From RGIG8709 sp045575975 (lineage in GTDB: Bacteria > Bacillota > Clostridia > Monoglobales > Monoglobaceae), in the NCBI GenBank assembly GCA_045575975.1, contig JAZNFO010000064.1, positions 6,300 through 70,299 of the forward strand: a stretch of DNA of 64,000 nucleotides, given 5' to 3'. Under the pieces are notes generated by a model. That model did no database searches, had not been told where the DNA came from, and saw only the letters and a list, made by a program, of their open reading frames with translations. The translations under genes were made by a program, and so were the position numbers. Each line of letters starts with the position of its first letter. Within the stretch, counting starts at the first letter, position 1. This document shows positions 31,766-39,197 of this stretch, piece after piece.

Positions 31766-32275
31766 TTATCTTCCCTTCAAATCATCAATTTTTAAATACT
31801 TGAATGTTATATATAATGAAGCAATTCTGATAGGTGTATTAAACGCCGTTGCCGCAAGTCTTGTTATGAGTATTCCCCAAAAGGTTTTTCCCCCTGATAT
31901 GGGAACAAGTGCAATGGGCATAAGAACAAGGTCTATAAAAATACCGATTACAATTGCACAAAAGATTATATTCTTAAGACTTTTGTTTCCCTTTTGAAAG
32001 AATAGTCCAAAAATTACACCCATTAAAAATTTGCATATGGTTATCGGGAAAAAGGGGGACATACCCGTGAAAAGTGTTCCCACTATATCAGCGACAACAT
32101 ACGAAATTCCGCCTAACATCCCTCCATACAAATAGCCTGAAATTGCAATTGGCAAAAAGCCGATTTCAAACCTGAATGTCCCGTCCTGAGGGAAACCAAG
32201 AAGTCTTAAAATAACGCTTAGCGCCACCAGAAGGGCGGAAATAACAAGAGCTTTTGTTGTGAAGTATTTTGACAT
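31766..32275 (-). CDS. folT: Folate ECF transporter substrate-binding component FolT
   Basis: This 169-aa integral membrane S-component has about six hydrophobic helices. The N-terminal helix (LVISALLVALSVILRLLG) is followed by the substrate-side FRFEIGFLPIAISGYLYGG loop typical of FolT. It would pair with a shared EcfA/A'/T energising module coded elsewhere. The ATG at 32275 was chosen because it follows GGAGAACACT; the longer frame is the riboswitch read as codons. The THF riboswitch upstream strongly supports the substrate. Confidence 0.9.
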   Translation of the reverse strand: MSKYFTTKALVISALLVALSVILRLLGFPQDGTFRFEIGFLPIAISGYLYGGMLGGISYVVADIVGTLFTGMSPFFPITICKFLMGVIFGLFFQKGNKSLKNIIFCAIVIGIFIDLVLMPIALVPISGGKTFWGILITRLAATAFNTPIRIASLYITFKYLKIDDLKGR

Positions 32276-32308
32276 AGTGTTCTCCAATCTTAAATTGCCA
32301 CCACAAAG

Positions 32309-32344
32309 TAAAAAAGCCTTTTTACAGCACGGCTGCAAAAAGGC
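32309..32344 (-). terminator. Riboswitch expression-platform terminator
   Basis: On the minus strand GCCTTTTTGCAGC-CGT-GCTGTAAAAAGGC forms a 13-bp stem followed by TTTTTT. It lies between the THF aptamer and folT, so ligand binding probably causes transcription termination. Confidence 0.88.
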
Positions 32345-32357
32345 ATAAAAATCATTG

Positions 32358-32462
32358 CAGCAACGGAATGCGGATCCGACACCGCAAGTAAATAAATTTA
32401 CTTTTCGTAAAAAAGGCAACTTCCCGTCCTTTTTTCACTTAACGCGCCTGATCCTACTTTGC
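32358..32462 (-). promoter_or_regulatory. Tetrahydrofolate (THF) riboswitch aptamer
   Basis: The minus strand carries the conserved THF aptamer elements in order: GTAGGATCAGGCGCGTTAAGTG, split in two blocks around CGCGTTAAGTG, then GGGAAGTTGCC, ACGAAA, GCGGTGT and GGATCCGCATTCCGTT. These match the known folT-associated THF-I riboswitch of Firmicutes. It is followed by an intrinsic terminator and then folT-folC. Confidence 0.93.
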
Positions 32463-32477
32463 TTTCATTTGAAGCAT

Positions 32478-32506
32478 ATTATATCACACACCATTTTATA
32501 TGTCAA
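32478..32506 (-). promoter_or_regulatory. SigA promoter of the THF riboswitch-folT-folC transcript
   Basis: TTGACA, 17 bases, TATAAT, a perfect consensus. Transcription would start about 8-10 bases before the aptamer. Confidence 0.9.
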
Positions 32507-32526
32507 GATTTTACAGTTCTTATTCT

Positions 32527-32554
32527 CACCAAAAAAGTAAAAAGGCATATTATA
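32527..32554 (+). promoter_or_regulatory. Candidate SigK promoter of dpaA
   Basis: CACC, 15 bases, CATATTATA resembles the SigK consensus (mACm, about 16 bases, CATAnnnTA). dpaA-dpaB is a mother-cell SigK operon in Bacillus. It lies 22 bases before the TTG start. Confidence 0.4.
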
Positions 32555-32576
32555 TATTAAATAGAGGTGAAGAATT

Positions 32577-33407
32577 TTGAGTTATAATTTTCTTATTATA
32601 GGCGGAGACCAAAGACAGCTTTATCTGGGTAGCTTTCTGGAAGATACAGGATGCAATGTTTCATATCTTGGATTTGGTGAAAAGGATAATTTTAAAAATA
32701 TGCACTATGATTATTTTATACTTCCTGCGCCCCTTTCCAAAGACGGAATTAGTATAAACGCCCCGCTTTCGGATAAAACTCTGCCCATAAATGATATTTT
32801 CAGTCTCTCCTGTCCTGACGGTATATTCTCCGGGAAATGCAAAATCTTAACCGAAAAAGCCCCTGTCTGCTGGAAAACAGATATATATGACCTTTTAGAA
32901 AATGATGAATATAATATTTTAAATGCAGTTGCAACTGCAGAGGCGGCAATAAGCATTATCGTAAAAAACACTACATTTAATATATACAACTCTGAAATAC
33001 TGGTAGCAGGATATGGAAAAATCGGCAAGGTTCTTGCCAAAATTCTGAGAGGAATGGGAGCAAAGGTTACGGTTGCAGCAAGAGGTGCATCCGACAGAGC
33101 CTATGCAATGGGTGCAAATCACTTTGCTATTCACACAGACCAGATAATCGATTATGCAGATAAATACAGAATTATCTTAAACACCGTTCCCAAAGTTATA
33201 ATCCTGGAAGACACCATAAAAAAGCTCAGGAAAGACTGCTTCATTTTAGACCTTGCCTCTATGCCCGGAGGTGTTGATTTTTCTTCCTGCGATAAATACG
33301 GTTTGAAATATATTCACGGTCTTTCTTTGCCGGGAAAATATTCTCCCGAAACCTCCGGAGAAATAACAGCCAAAATTATTCTTGATATCATAGACGGCAA
33401 AAGCTAG
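32577..33407 (+). CDS. dpaA: Dipicolinate synthase subunit A (SpoVFA)
   Basis: This 276-aa NAD(P)-dependent subunit makes dipicolinic acid in the mother cell. The N-terminal domain (IIGGDQRQLYLGSFL) is followed by a Rossmann fold with VAGYGKIGKVLAKIL (about residues 144-158). The start is a TTG at 32577, supported by AGAGGTGAAG seven bases upstream and no in-frame ATG nearby. dpaB follows after 20 bases. The dpa genes sit beside folT here, not in a dapG/asd cluster as in Bacillus. Confidence 0.95.
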   Translation: MSYNFLIIGGDQRQLYLGSFLEDTGCNVSYLGFGEKDNFKNMHYDYFILPAPLSKDGISINAPLSDKTLPINDIFSLSCPDGIFSGKCKILTEKAPVCWKTDIYDLLENDEYNILNAVATAEAAISIIVKNTTFNIYNSEILVAGYGKIGKVLAKILRGMGAKVTVAARGASDRAYAMGANHFAIHTDQIIDYADKYRIILNTVPKVIILEDTIKKLRKDCFILDLASMPGGVDFSSCDKYGLKYIHGLSLPGKYSPETSGEITAKIILDIIDGKS

Positions 33408-33427
33408 CCGCCGGAGGAGGACAATAT

Positions 33428-34012
33428 ATGGAGCTTAATGAAAAAACTATCGGTTTTGCAATGACCGGTTCCTTTTGTACCTATAAAAAAGTTATTCCGG
33501 AAATTAAAAGGCTGAAAAATATGGGAGCAAATATTATACCTATTATGTCTGAGGTAAGCTTCAATACGGACACAAGATTCGGAAAGGCTGCGGATTTTCA
33601 GAAAGAAATTGAAGAAATCTGTGGAAATAAAATAATCTCCACAATATACAATGCCGAGCCTATAGGACCTAAAAAGCTTCTGGACATTCTTGTTATCGCC
33701 CCCTGCACAGGAAACACAATTTCAAAAATCAAAAACGGAATTGCAGATTCTGTTGTTACTCTTTCCGTTAAATCACATCTTCGGAATCTGCGTCCCGTAG
33801 TTATTGCAATTTCCACAAACGACGGTCTCGGCGGGAATGCAGAAAATATCGGATATCTTTTGAACAGAAAAAATATTTATCTTGTTCCCTTTGGTCAGGA
33901 TGATTATAAAGAAAAGCCAAATTCCCTGATTGCGGATATGCGTTATATTCCCCAAACACTAGAGGCTGCCCTTTCAGGAAAACAATTTGAGCCCCTTTTA
34001 ATTTCTTATTAA
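33428..34012 (+). CDS. dpaB: Dipicolinate synthase subunit B (SpoVFB)
   Basis: This 194-aa flavoprotein-like (HFCD family) subunit of dipicolinate synthase has TGSFCTYKKVIPEIKRL (about residues 14-30) as the phosphate-binding start and LVIAPCTGNTISKI (about 88-101) as the conserved cysteine/threonine loop. GGAGGAGG precedes the ATG. It forms the synthase with DpaA. Another promoter and a terminator-like palindrome follow directly. Confidence 0.95.
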   Translation: MELNEKTIGFAMTGSFCTYKKVIPEIKRLKNMGANIIPIMSEVSFNTDTRFGKAADFQKEIEEICGNKIISTIYNAEPIGPKKLLDILVIAPCTGNTISKIKNGIADSVVTLSVKSHLRNLRPVVIAISTNDGLGGNAENIGYLLNRKNIYLVPFGQDDYKEKPNSLIADMRYIPQTLEAALSGKQFEPLLISY

Positions 34013-34026
34013 ATGAAAAAAAGTTA

Positions 34027-34085
34027 TTGACAAATCTTAAATATTGTGTTAATATAATATTGCCTCTTTGCAAAGAGGCTTTATT
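34027..34085 (+). promoter_or_regulatory. Promoter followed at once by a terminator-like palindrome
   Basis: TTGACA, 17 bases, TAATAT (34027-34055) is followed seven bases later by the perfect palindrome GCCTCTTTGCAAAGAGGC (34062-34079) and a TTTATTTG tail. The hairpin may end the dpaAB transcript; a transcript from this promoter would be only about 20 nt unless antiterminated. Confidence 0.5.
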
Positions 34086-34089
34086 TGTG

Positions 34090-34118
34090 TTGACAAATTA
34101 GCCGGCATAAATTATAAC
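34090..34118 (+). promoter_or_regulatory. SigA promoter of rpmG-secE-nusG
   Basis: TTGACA, 17 bases, TATAAC, ending 50 bases before rpmG. It is separated from the preceding promoter by the palindrome. Confidence 0.75.
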
Positions 34119-34168
34119 TAAAGATATTACTTACCTATTTTTGTAAGATATTTGAAAGGGTGAAAAAT

Positions 34169-34318
34169 ATGAGAGTAAAAATCACAATGGCTTGTTCTGA
34201 ATGCAAACAGAGAAATTATGACACAATGAAAAACAAGAAAAACAATCCTGACAGAATCGAAATGAACAAATACTGCAGATTTTGCAAAAAACACACTTTG
34301 CATAAAGAAACAAAATAA
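34169..34318 (+). CDS. rpmG: 50S ribosomal protein L33
   Basis: This 49-aa protein begins MRVKITMACSECKQRNY and carries two C-x2-C zinc pairs (CSEC at 9-12, CRFC at 36-39), so it is the zinc-binding L33 type. The ATG follows GAAAGGGTGAAAAAT. The rpmG-secE-nusG order is the standard one in Firmicutes. Confidence 0.96.
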   Translation: MRVKITMACSECKQRNYDTMKNKKNNPDRIEMNKYCRFCKKHTLHKETK

Positions 34319-34346
34319 TTTTAACGAAGGATAGGAGTTTTTTAAA

Positions 34347-34550
34347 ATGAATAAAAAACCAAATATTTTCAGCCGTATCACAAACTGGTTTGTTGATGTT
34401 AAAGCTGAACTTAAAAGAGTTGTTTGGCCAAGCTTTAAAAAGGTTAAACAAAATACCATCATTGTTCTTCTGTTCGTTCTTATTGTTGGTGCAGTAATCT
34501 GGATTCTGGACTGGCTTTTCAGTGCAGGCATGGCATTATTAATTAAATAA
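34347..34550 (+). CDS. secE: Preprotein translocase subunit SecE
   Basis: This 67-aa protein has an amphipathic surface helix with the conserved ELKRVVWPSFKK stretch (about residues 22-33) and a single transmembrane helix (about 40-64). It stabilises SecY. It lies between rpmG and nusG; GGATAGGAG is upstream of the ATG. Confidence 0.95.
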   Translation: MNKKPNIFSRITNWFVDVKAELKRVVWPSFKKVKQNTIIVLLFVLIVGAVIWILDWLFSAGMALLIK

Positions 34551-34577
34551 TAGGAGGGATGGGGTTACCCGAATATT

Positions 34578-35099
34578 ATGGCAGAAGCTAAATGGTATGT
34601 TGCCCACACCTATTCAGGTTACGAAAATAAGGTTAAGGCAGATATAGAAAAGACTGTTGATAACAGAAATATGCACGATGTTATTCAGGAAATTTGCGTT
34701 CCTATGGAAGAGGTTGTTGAAATTAAGGACAACCAGAAAAAAACTGTTCAGAGAAAGCTTTTTCCCGGATATGTTGTTGTTAAAATGATTATGACAGACG
34801 AAAGCTGGTATGTTGTCCGCAACTGCAGAGGTGTTACCGGCTTTGTCGGCCCCGGTTCCAAACCGGTTCCGCTTTCTGATGCTGAAGTTTTGGCTATCGG
34901 TCTTGAAAAAGTTGTTATTGAATCCAAATTTAATGTTGGGGACAATATAAGAGTTAAATATGGTGCTTTCGAAGGCTTTGTCGGTGTTGTTGATGCTATA
35001 CTCACAGACAAGCAGAAAATTAAAGCAAAAATCACTATGTTTGGCGGAAGAGACACAGAGGTTGAACTTGAGTTTAATCAGGTTGAAGCATTAAGCTAG
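34578..35099 (+). CDS. nusG: Transcription termination/antitermination factor NusG
   Basis: This 173-aa protein has an NGN domain (AKWYVAHTYSGYENKVKAD at the start) and a C-terminal KOW domain (RVKYGAFEGFVGVVDAI, about residues 124-140). It modulates RNA polymerase pausing and couples to the ribosome. The only good Shine-Dalgarno, AGGAGG, is about 20 bases from the ATG, with a small GGG-TTA-CCC element between, an unusual layout. No alternative in-frame start lies between. A terminator-like hairpin follows the stop. Confidence 0.96.
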   Translation: MAEAKWYVAHTYSGYENKVKADIEKTVDNRNMHDVIQEICVPMEEVVEIKDNQKKTVQRKLFPGYVVVKMIMTDESWYVVRNCRGVTGFVGPGSKPVPLSDAEVLAIGLEKVVIESKFNVGDNIRVKYGAFEGFVGVVDAILTDKQKIKAKITMFGGRDTEVELEFNQVEALS

Positions 35100-35107
35100 T
35101 TACCCAC

Positions 35108-35128
35108 ACGACATAACTTGTCGTTTTT
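35108..35128 (+). terminator. Terminator-like hairpin between nusG and rplK
   Basis: ACGACA/TGTCGT with a five-base loop is followed by TTTT. It lies inside a wider pairing of CCCAC (35103-35107) with GTGGG (35150-35154), so this gap may be an L11-type leader in which two folds compete. Confidence 0.5.
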
Positions 35129-35209
35129 ATATATCCGTTTTTCGGGTAGGTGGGAGGAATTTTTTAAATTCCGTCAATACCACATTTGAATAAAGGGAGG
35201 TGTCAACAA

Positions 35210-35635
35210 ATGGCGCAAAAAATTACAGGTTACATTAAGTTACAAATTGAAGCAGGTAAAGCAACACCGGCTCCACCAGTTGGTCCGGCTCTCGGTCAGC
35301 ATGGTGTAAACATCATGGATTTTTGTAAGCAGTTCAACGAAAAGACAAGCAAAGATGCAGGTCTTGTTATCCCGGTTGTTATAACCGTGTATCAGGACAG
35401 ATCTTTCTCTTTCATTACAAAAACTCCTCCGGCTGCAGTTCTTATTAAAAAGGCTTGCAAGTTAAAGAGCGGTTCGGGTGTTCCGAACAAAACAAAAGTT
35501 GCTGAACTTAAGAAAGCTGACCTTCAGGCAATTGCTGAACAGAAAATGCCTGACTTAAATGCAGCTTCACTTGAATCTGCTATGTCAATGATCGCAGGTA
35601 CTGCAAGATCAATGGGCGTAACAGTAGAAGAATAG
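35210..35635 (+). CDS. rplK: 50S ribosomal protein L11
   Basis: This 141-aa protein has the proline-rich N-terminal domain with TPAPPVGPALGQHGVNIMDFC (split by convention at TPAPPVGPALG) and a C-terminal rRNA-binding domain. The start is the ATG at 35210 behind AAGGGAGGTGTCAACA; the longer frame starts at TTG/ATG codons in the leader without an RBS. L11 forms the GTPase-associated centre with 23S rRNA. Confidence 0.97.
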   Translation: MAQKITGYIKLQIEAGKATPAPPVGPALGQHGVNIMDFCKQFNEKTSKDAGLVIPVVITVYQDRSFSFITKTPPAAVLIKKACKLKSGSGVPNKTKVAELKKADLQAIAEQKMPDLNAASLESAMSMIAGTARSMGVTVEE

Positions 35636-35654
35636 TTTTAGACTTTTTTAAAAC

Positions 35655-35710
35655 TGTGGGAGGAGCACAAAGTGCTCTGCAAACATCAATTTAAGATGGT
35701 ATCTACCACT
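35655..35710 (+). promoter_or_regulatory. Putative L1 autoregulatory leader
   Basis: GTGGGAG (35656 onward) with a GAGCAC-AAA-GTGCTC hairpin (35663-35677), closed by CCAC (35706-35709), lies just before the rplA RBS. A GTGG-stem-asymmetric loop-CCAC arrangement mimics the L1 binding site on 23S rRNA and is common ahead of rplA. The fold was assigned by eye. Confidence 0.45.
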
Positions 35711-35726
35711 AAGGAGGATTTTAATC

Positions 35727-36422
35727 GTGAAATATGGTAAAAAATATCAAGACAGCGTTAAGCTTCTTGAAAAAGGTAAATTATACGATGCTGAAGAAGC
35801 ATTGGATTTAGTTTGCAAAACATCAAAAGCAAAATTTGATGAGACTGTTGAGCTTCATGTTAAGCTTGGCGTTGACTCAAGACACGCAGACCAGCAGGTT
35901 AGAGGTGCTGTTGTTCTTCCAAACGGAACAGGTAAAAATGTTAGAGTTTTAGTTTTCGCTAAGGAAGCAAAAGCTGATGAAGCTAAGGCTGCAGGTGCTG
36001 ACTTCGTTGGTGCTGAAGACTTAGTTCAGAAAATTCAGTCCGAAAACTGGTTTGACTTTGATGTTGTTGTTGCAACTCCTGATATGATGGGTCTTGTAGG
36101 TAGAATAGGTAAAACTCTTGGTCCTAAGGGTCTTATGCCTAACCCAAAAGCAGGAACAGTTACTCCTGATGTTACCCGTGCGGTAGCTGAAATTAAATCA
36201 GGTAAAATTGAATACAGACTTGATAAAACAAATATCATTCACTGCCCAATCGGCAAAGCTTCTTTCGGTAAAGAAAAGCTTATAGAAAACTTTAACGCTC
36301 TTATGGGTGCTATTATTAAAGCTAAACCGGCAGCTGCTAAAGGTCAGTATTTAAAATCTGTTTCAGTGGCTTCTACAATGGGCCCCGGCATTAAGCTTAA
36401 CACAAACAAGCTTGAAGGTTAA
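35727..36422 (+). CDS. rplA: 50S ribosomal protein L1
   Basis: This 231-aa protein of the two-domain L1 family has VELHVKLGVDSRHADQQVRG and the signature GPKGLMPNPKAGTVT (about residues 131-145). The start is a GTG at 35727, supported by AAGGAGGATTTTAATC. Besides binding the L1 stalk it likely represses its own mRNA through the preceding leader. Confidence 0.97.
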   Translation: MKYGKKYQDSVKLLEKGKLYDAEEALDLVCKTSKAKFDETVELHVKLGVDSRHADQQVRGAVVLPNGTGKNVRVLVFAKEAKADEAKAAGADFVGAEDLVQKIQSENWFDFDVVVATPDMMGLVGRIGKTLGPKGLMPNPKAGTVTPDVTRAVAEIKSGKIEYRLDKTNIIHCPIGKASFGKEKLIENFNALMGAIIKAKPAAAKGQYLKSVSVASTMGPGIKLNTNKLEG

Positions 36423-36440
36423 TAAATTTTTAAAATTTTA

Positions 36441-36469
36441 TTGACATTTTGTTTTGTATGTGTTATACT
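36441..36469 (+). promoter_or_regulatory. SigA promoter of rplJ-rplL
   Basis: TTGACA, 17 bases, TATACT, about 20 bases upstream of the L10 leader. rplJ-rplL can thus be made independently of rplK-rplA. Confidence 0.88.
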
Positions 36470-36483
36470 TGACAATGTTATTT

Positions 36484-36610
36484 GAATATTCCGCAGACAG
36501 CAGGTGGATTTTTCCTTAAATTCCTGCCGAGGAGATTTTTTAAAATAGTATTTTTATAGTTTATTTACTATGGCTTAAATCCCTCGCGTTCTGCGTGGGA
36601 TTTATTTTTT
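36484..36610 (+). promoter_or_regulatory. L10 (rplJ) leader RNA with terminator
   Basis: The conserved L10-leader elements CCGCAGACAGCAGGTGG and CCTGCCGAGGAG are present in order, followed by AAATCCC...GGGATTTATTTTTT (36577-36610), a terminator hairpin. In Firmicutes L10(L12)4 binds this leader and represses the operon. Confidence 0.85.
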
Positions 36611-36629
36611 GAAAGGAGGAAACTCAAAA

Positions 36630-37136
36630 ATGCCAAGTGAGAAAATTTTAAACGAGAAGAAAGCTGTTGTTAGCGCTTTAGTTGAAAGATTAAAGGGTGC
36701 TCAGGCAGGTGTTATTGCTGACTACAGAGGTCTTACCGTTGCTCAGGATACCGAGCTTCGTAGAAAGCTCAGAGAAGCAGGCGTTGAATATTCAATTGTT
36801 AAAAACACATTAACACGCTTTGCTGCAAATGAAGTTGGACTTACTGATCTTGATCCAATTCTTCATGGACCAACTGCTCTTGCTACAAGCGCAACTGATG
36901 TTGTTGCTCCAGCAAAAGTTTTAGTTGAATTTGCAAAAAATAATGAACAGCTTGAAATCAAAGCTGGTTTCGTTGACGGAAAGGTTATTGACGCAAACGA
37001 AGTTAAGGTTTACGCAAGTATTCCTTCAAAAGAAGTTCTTATTTCCAAAATGCTTGGAAGCCTGCAGGCTCCTATTGGAAGTCTTGTCAGAACTTTGGAT
37101 GCTGTTGCTAAAAGAGAAGATGCTGCAGCTGAATAA
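36630..37136 (+). CDS. rplJ: 50S ribosomal protein L10
   Basis: This 168-aa protein anchors L7/L12 dimers to the ribosome. The N-terminal globular domain contains GVIADYRGLTVAQDTELRRK and VKNTLTRFA, and the C-terminal helix binds L12. The ATG at 36630 follows GAAAGGAGGAAACTCAAAA; the longer frame begins inside the terminator. It is regulated by the L10 leader. Confidence 0.97.
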   Translation: MPSEKILNEKKAVVSALVERLKGAQAGVIADYRGLTVAQDTELRRKLREAGVEYSIVKNTLTRFAANEVGLTDLDPILHGPTALATSATDVVAPAKVLVEFAKNNEQLEIKAGFVDGKVIDANEVKVYASIPSKEVLISKMLGSLQAPIGSLVRTLDAVAKREDAAAE

Positions 37137-37192
37137 TTATTGAATAATAATTAAGTTAAATTATAAAATTTTATTTTATGGAGGATAAAAAA

Positions 37193-37567
37193 ATGGCTGA
37201 TATAGCAAAATTAGTTGAAGAAATCAAAACACTTACATTATTAGAAGTTAATGACTTAGTTAAAGCTTTAGAGGAAGAATTTGGCGTTAGTGCTGCTGCT
37301 CCTGTTATGGTTGCTGGCGGTGCTGCTGCTGGTGCTGCTGAAGGCGGTGCAGAAAAAACAGAATTTGATGTTGTTCTTGCTGACGCTGGTGCAAACAAAA
37401 TCAAAGTTATCAAAGTTGTTAGAGAAATCACAGGTCTTGGTCTTGCTGAAGCAAAGGCTGCTGTTGATGGCGCTCCTAAAACTCTTAAAGAAGCAGTTTC
37501 TAAGGACGATGCTGAAAAATTCAAGGCTCAGCTTGAAGAAGTTGGCGCAACTGTTGAACTTAAATAA
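37193..37567 (+). CDS. rplL: 50S ribosomal protein L7/L12
   Basis: This 124-aa protein has an N-terminal dimerisation domain, an alanine/glycine-rich hinge (about residues 35-55) and a C-terminal factor-binding domain with IKVIKVVREITGLGLAEAK (about 67-85). The ATG at 37193 follows TATGGAGGATAAAAA. A strong terminator directly follows and rpoB does not, unlike the usual clostridial order. Confidence 0.97.
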   Translation: MADIAKLVEEIKTLTLLEVNDLVKALEEEFGVSAAAPVMVAGGAAAGAAEGGAEKTEFDVVLADAGANKIKVIKVVREITGLGLAEAKAAVDGAPKTLKEAVSKDDAEKFKAQLEEVGATVELK

Positions 37568-37583
37568 TTATTTTAAGTTAAAA

Positions 37584-37616
37584 AAACCCTGCCGAAAAGC
37601 AGGGTTTTTCTTTTTT
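37584..37616. terminator. Bidirectional terminator after rplL
   Basis: AAACCCTGC/GCAGGGTTT with a six-base loop and T/A-runs on both sides ends rplL and the convergent lipoprotein gene. Confidence 0.92.
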
Positions 37617-37618
37617 GG

Positions 37619-39184
37619 TTATTTTTTTATATAAATCTTTTCTATATTATGATACAAATCCGTTTTTGTGGGATAGAGCTTTCCTCCTATGTTTTTGCTG
37701 TAAAGAAGAACCAAATCTTCAAAGCCTATTCCGAAAAACGGCTTTTTCTCATTTAAAACTTTTTCAAATTCTTCAAACTTTATCATATAATCTTCTTCAT
37801 CAGGTGCAAGCTGCAGATTATACTGAGCATTATAAAGCTCTTCATCATCAATTTTAAGCATATTCTCACTTGCAAACATAAACGAATAATCAAGCTCCTG
37901 GGATATATCAACACTTCCTATAAACATATCAAACATTCCATTTTCTATATTCTTAACATATGTTTCATAGGGAACCTTTTCAACTTTTATCTCCATTCCA
38001 AATGCAGTTAAATCCTCTGCAATTTTTTTTGCAAACTGTTCTTTTAGGTAGCTTTCTTCATTTACCAGTATATTAAACTTAAGTCTTAGATTTTTTTCCT
38101 TATTTCTGTAAACTGTACCATCGCTTTTCCAACCGTCCTCTTCAAGCAAATCTCTTGCCTTGTTAAGGTCTTTTTTCTCTTCTTCCCTTTTTGCTGTCAT
38201 AATCCAGCTATCCTTAAAAGGCATCGAAGAAGGCGTTCCAAAATCCATAACAGAGCTCTTTAAAATCACCTCCCGGTCAAGAACAAAGGAAATTGCAGCT
38301 CTTACCTCCTTACAGGATAGTGATAAGTTTTTATTGTTATAACCTAAAAAATCATAATTTCCATATGCATAGGACATAAAATCTGCGGTGTTTGCATCCA
38401 CAAATTTCCCCCAATCTTCTTTTTCTGCAGGACACAAGGAAAGTTCTCCCAAAGAGAATGCATACATTGCCGAGTCCTTGTCAGGAAGAAGCTTAACCTT
38501 TATATAGTCAAGATAAACCTCTCCACCCCACCATTTTTCATTTCTTACCAGACGATAAATGTTTCCTTCATTCCGGTTTTCAAATATGAAGCCACCTGTT
38601 CCATTTGGCTTAAAAATTTCACTATCCGGCGATGTTTCCTGATACTTTATTATAGGAAATTCAAGAAGAGCAGGAAATCTTGAAAGAGGTTTTTGAAGCA
38701 CAAACTCCACCTGATATTTTGAAAGCTCTTTTACTTCCTTAATTTTTTCAATATTATAATAATAAACACTTTGAGGATTTTCCCTTATTGTGTTAACTGA
38801 ATACACAACATCCTTTGCAGTAAATTCTTCCCCGCTATGAAAAAGCACATTCTTTTTAAGCTCCACAACATACCTTTTATTTTCGTCATAACTTGTCCAC
38901 CCGCTTGCGAGAGACGGATTTATATTCATATTTTTATCAACCGAAAAAAGTCCGTCATAAACAATATTCAGCATACGGATATTTGCTTTGTTGGTTGAAA
39001 CAAGGGGACACAAGCTGTCAGGCTTAAAAGAATAAATTGTTACAGACCCGCCCTTTTCGTGTCTTTCTTCATCCTCCGTCACAACAGTTTCATCAGTATT
39101 TAAATCATCCTTACCCTTTTTGTCTCCGCAACCGAATAAGGTTAAGGTTAAACAAAAAGCAAGCAATAAAGCAATTTTTTTCAT
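37619..39184 (-). CDS. Peptide/nickel-type ABC transporter substrate-binding lipoprotein
   Basis: This 521-aa product has a lipoprotein signal (MKKIALLLAFCLTLTLFGCG, lipobox cysteine near residue 19), an acidic linker, then the family 5 solute-binding fold (SBP_bac_5): an ARMLNIVYDGLF-like segment, a PSLASGW turn and a FHSGEEFTAKDVVYS motif. The start is the ATG at 39184 behind AAGGAGTATTGTATT. No permease or ATPase genes are adjacent, so the cognate transporter is elsewhere or the protein has another role. It lies 13 bases after pgeF and probably shares its transcript. Confidence 0.9.
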   Translation of the reverse strand: MKKIALLLAFCLTLTLFGCGDKKGKDDLNTDETVVTEDEERHEKGGSVTIYSFKPDSLCPLVSTNKANIRMLNIVYDGLFSVDKNMNINPSLASGWTSYDENKRYVVELKKNVLFHSGEEFTAKDVVYSVNTIRENPQSVYYYNIEKIKEVKELSKYQVEFVLQKPLSRFPALLEFPIIKYQETSPDSEIFKPNGTGGFIFENRNEGNIYRLVRNEKWWGGEVYLDYIKVKLLPDKDSAMYAFSLGELSLCPAEKEDWGKFVDANTADFMSYAYGNYDFLGYNNKNLSLSCKEVRAAISFVLDREVILKSSVMDFGTPSSMPFKDSWIMTAKREEEKKDLNKARDLLEEDGWKSDGTVYRNKEKNLRLKFNILVNEESYLKEQFAKKIAEDLTAFGMEIKVEKVPYETYVKNIENGMFDMFIGSVDISQELDYSFMFASENMLKIDDEELYNAQYNLQLAPDEEDYMIKFEEFEKVLNEKKPFFGIGFEDLVLLYSKNIGGKLYPTKTDLYHNIEKIYIKK

Positions 39185-39197
39185 AATACAATACTCC

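Noticed and set aside
34560..34592. A ten-codon frame between the nusG RBS and nusG start
   Set aside because: The ATG in GGAGGGATGGGG is only a few bases from AGGAGG and the frame ends inside nusG; it is too short to claim as a leader peptide, though it could affect nusG initiation.
37281..37634. Leucine-rich frame overlapping rplL
   Set aside because: A shadow in another frame of rplL created by GCT/CTT-rich codons; no RBS and no homology.
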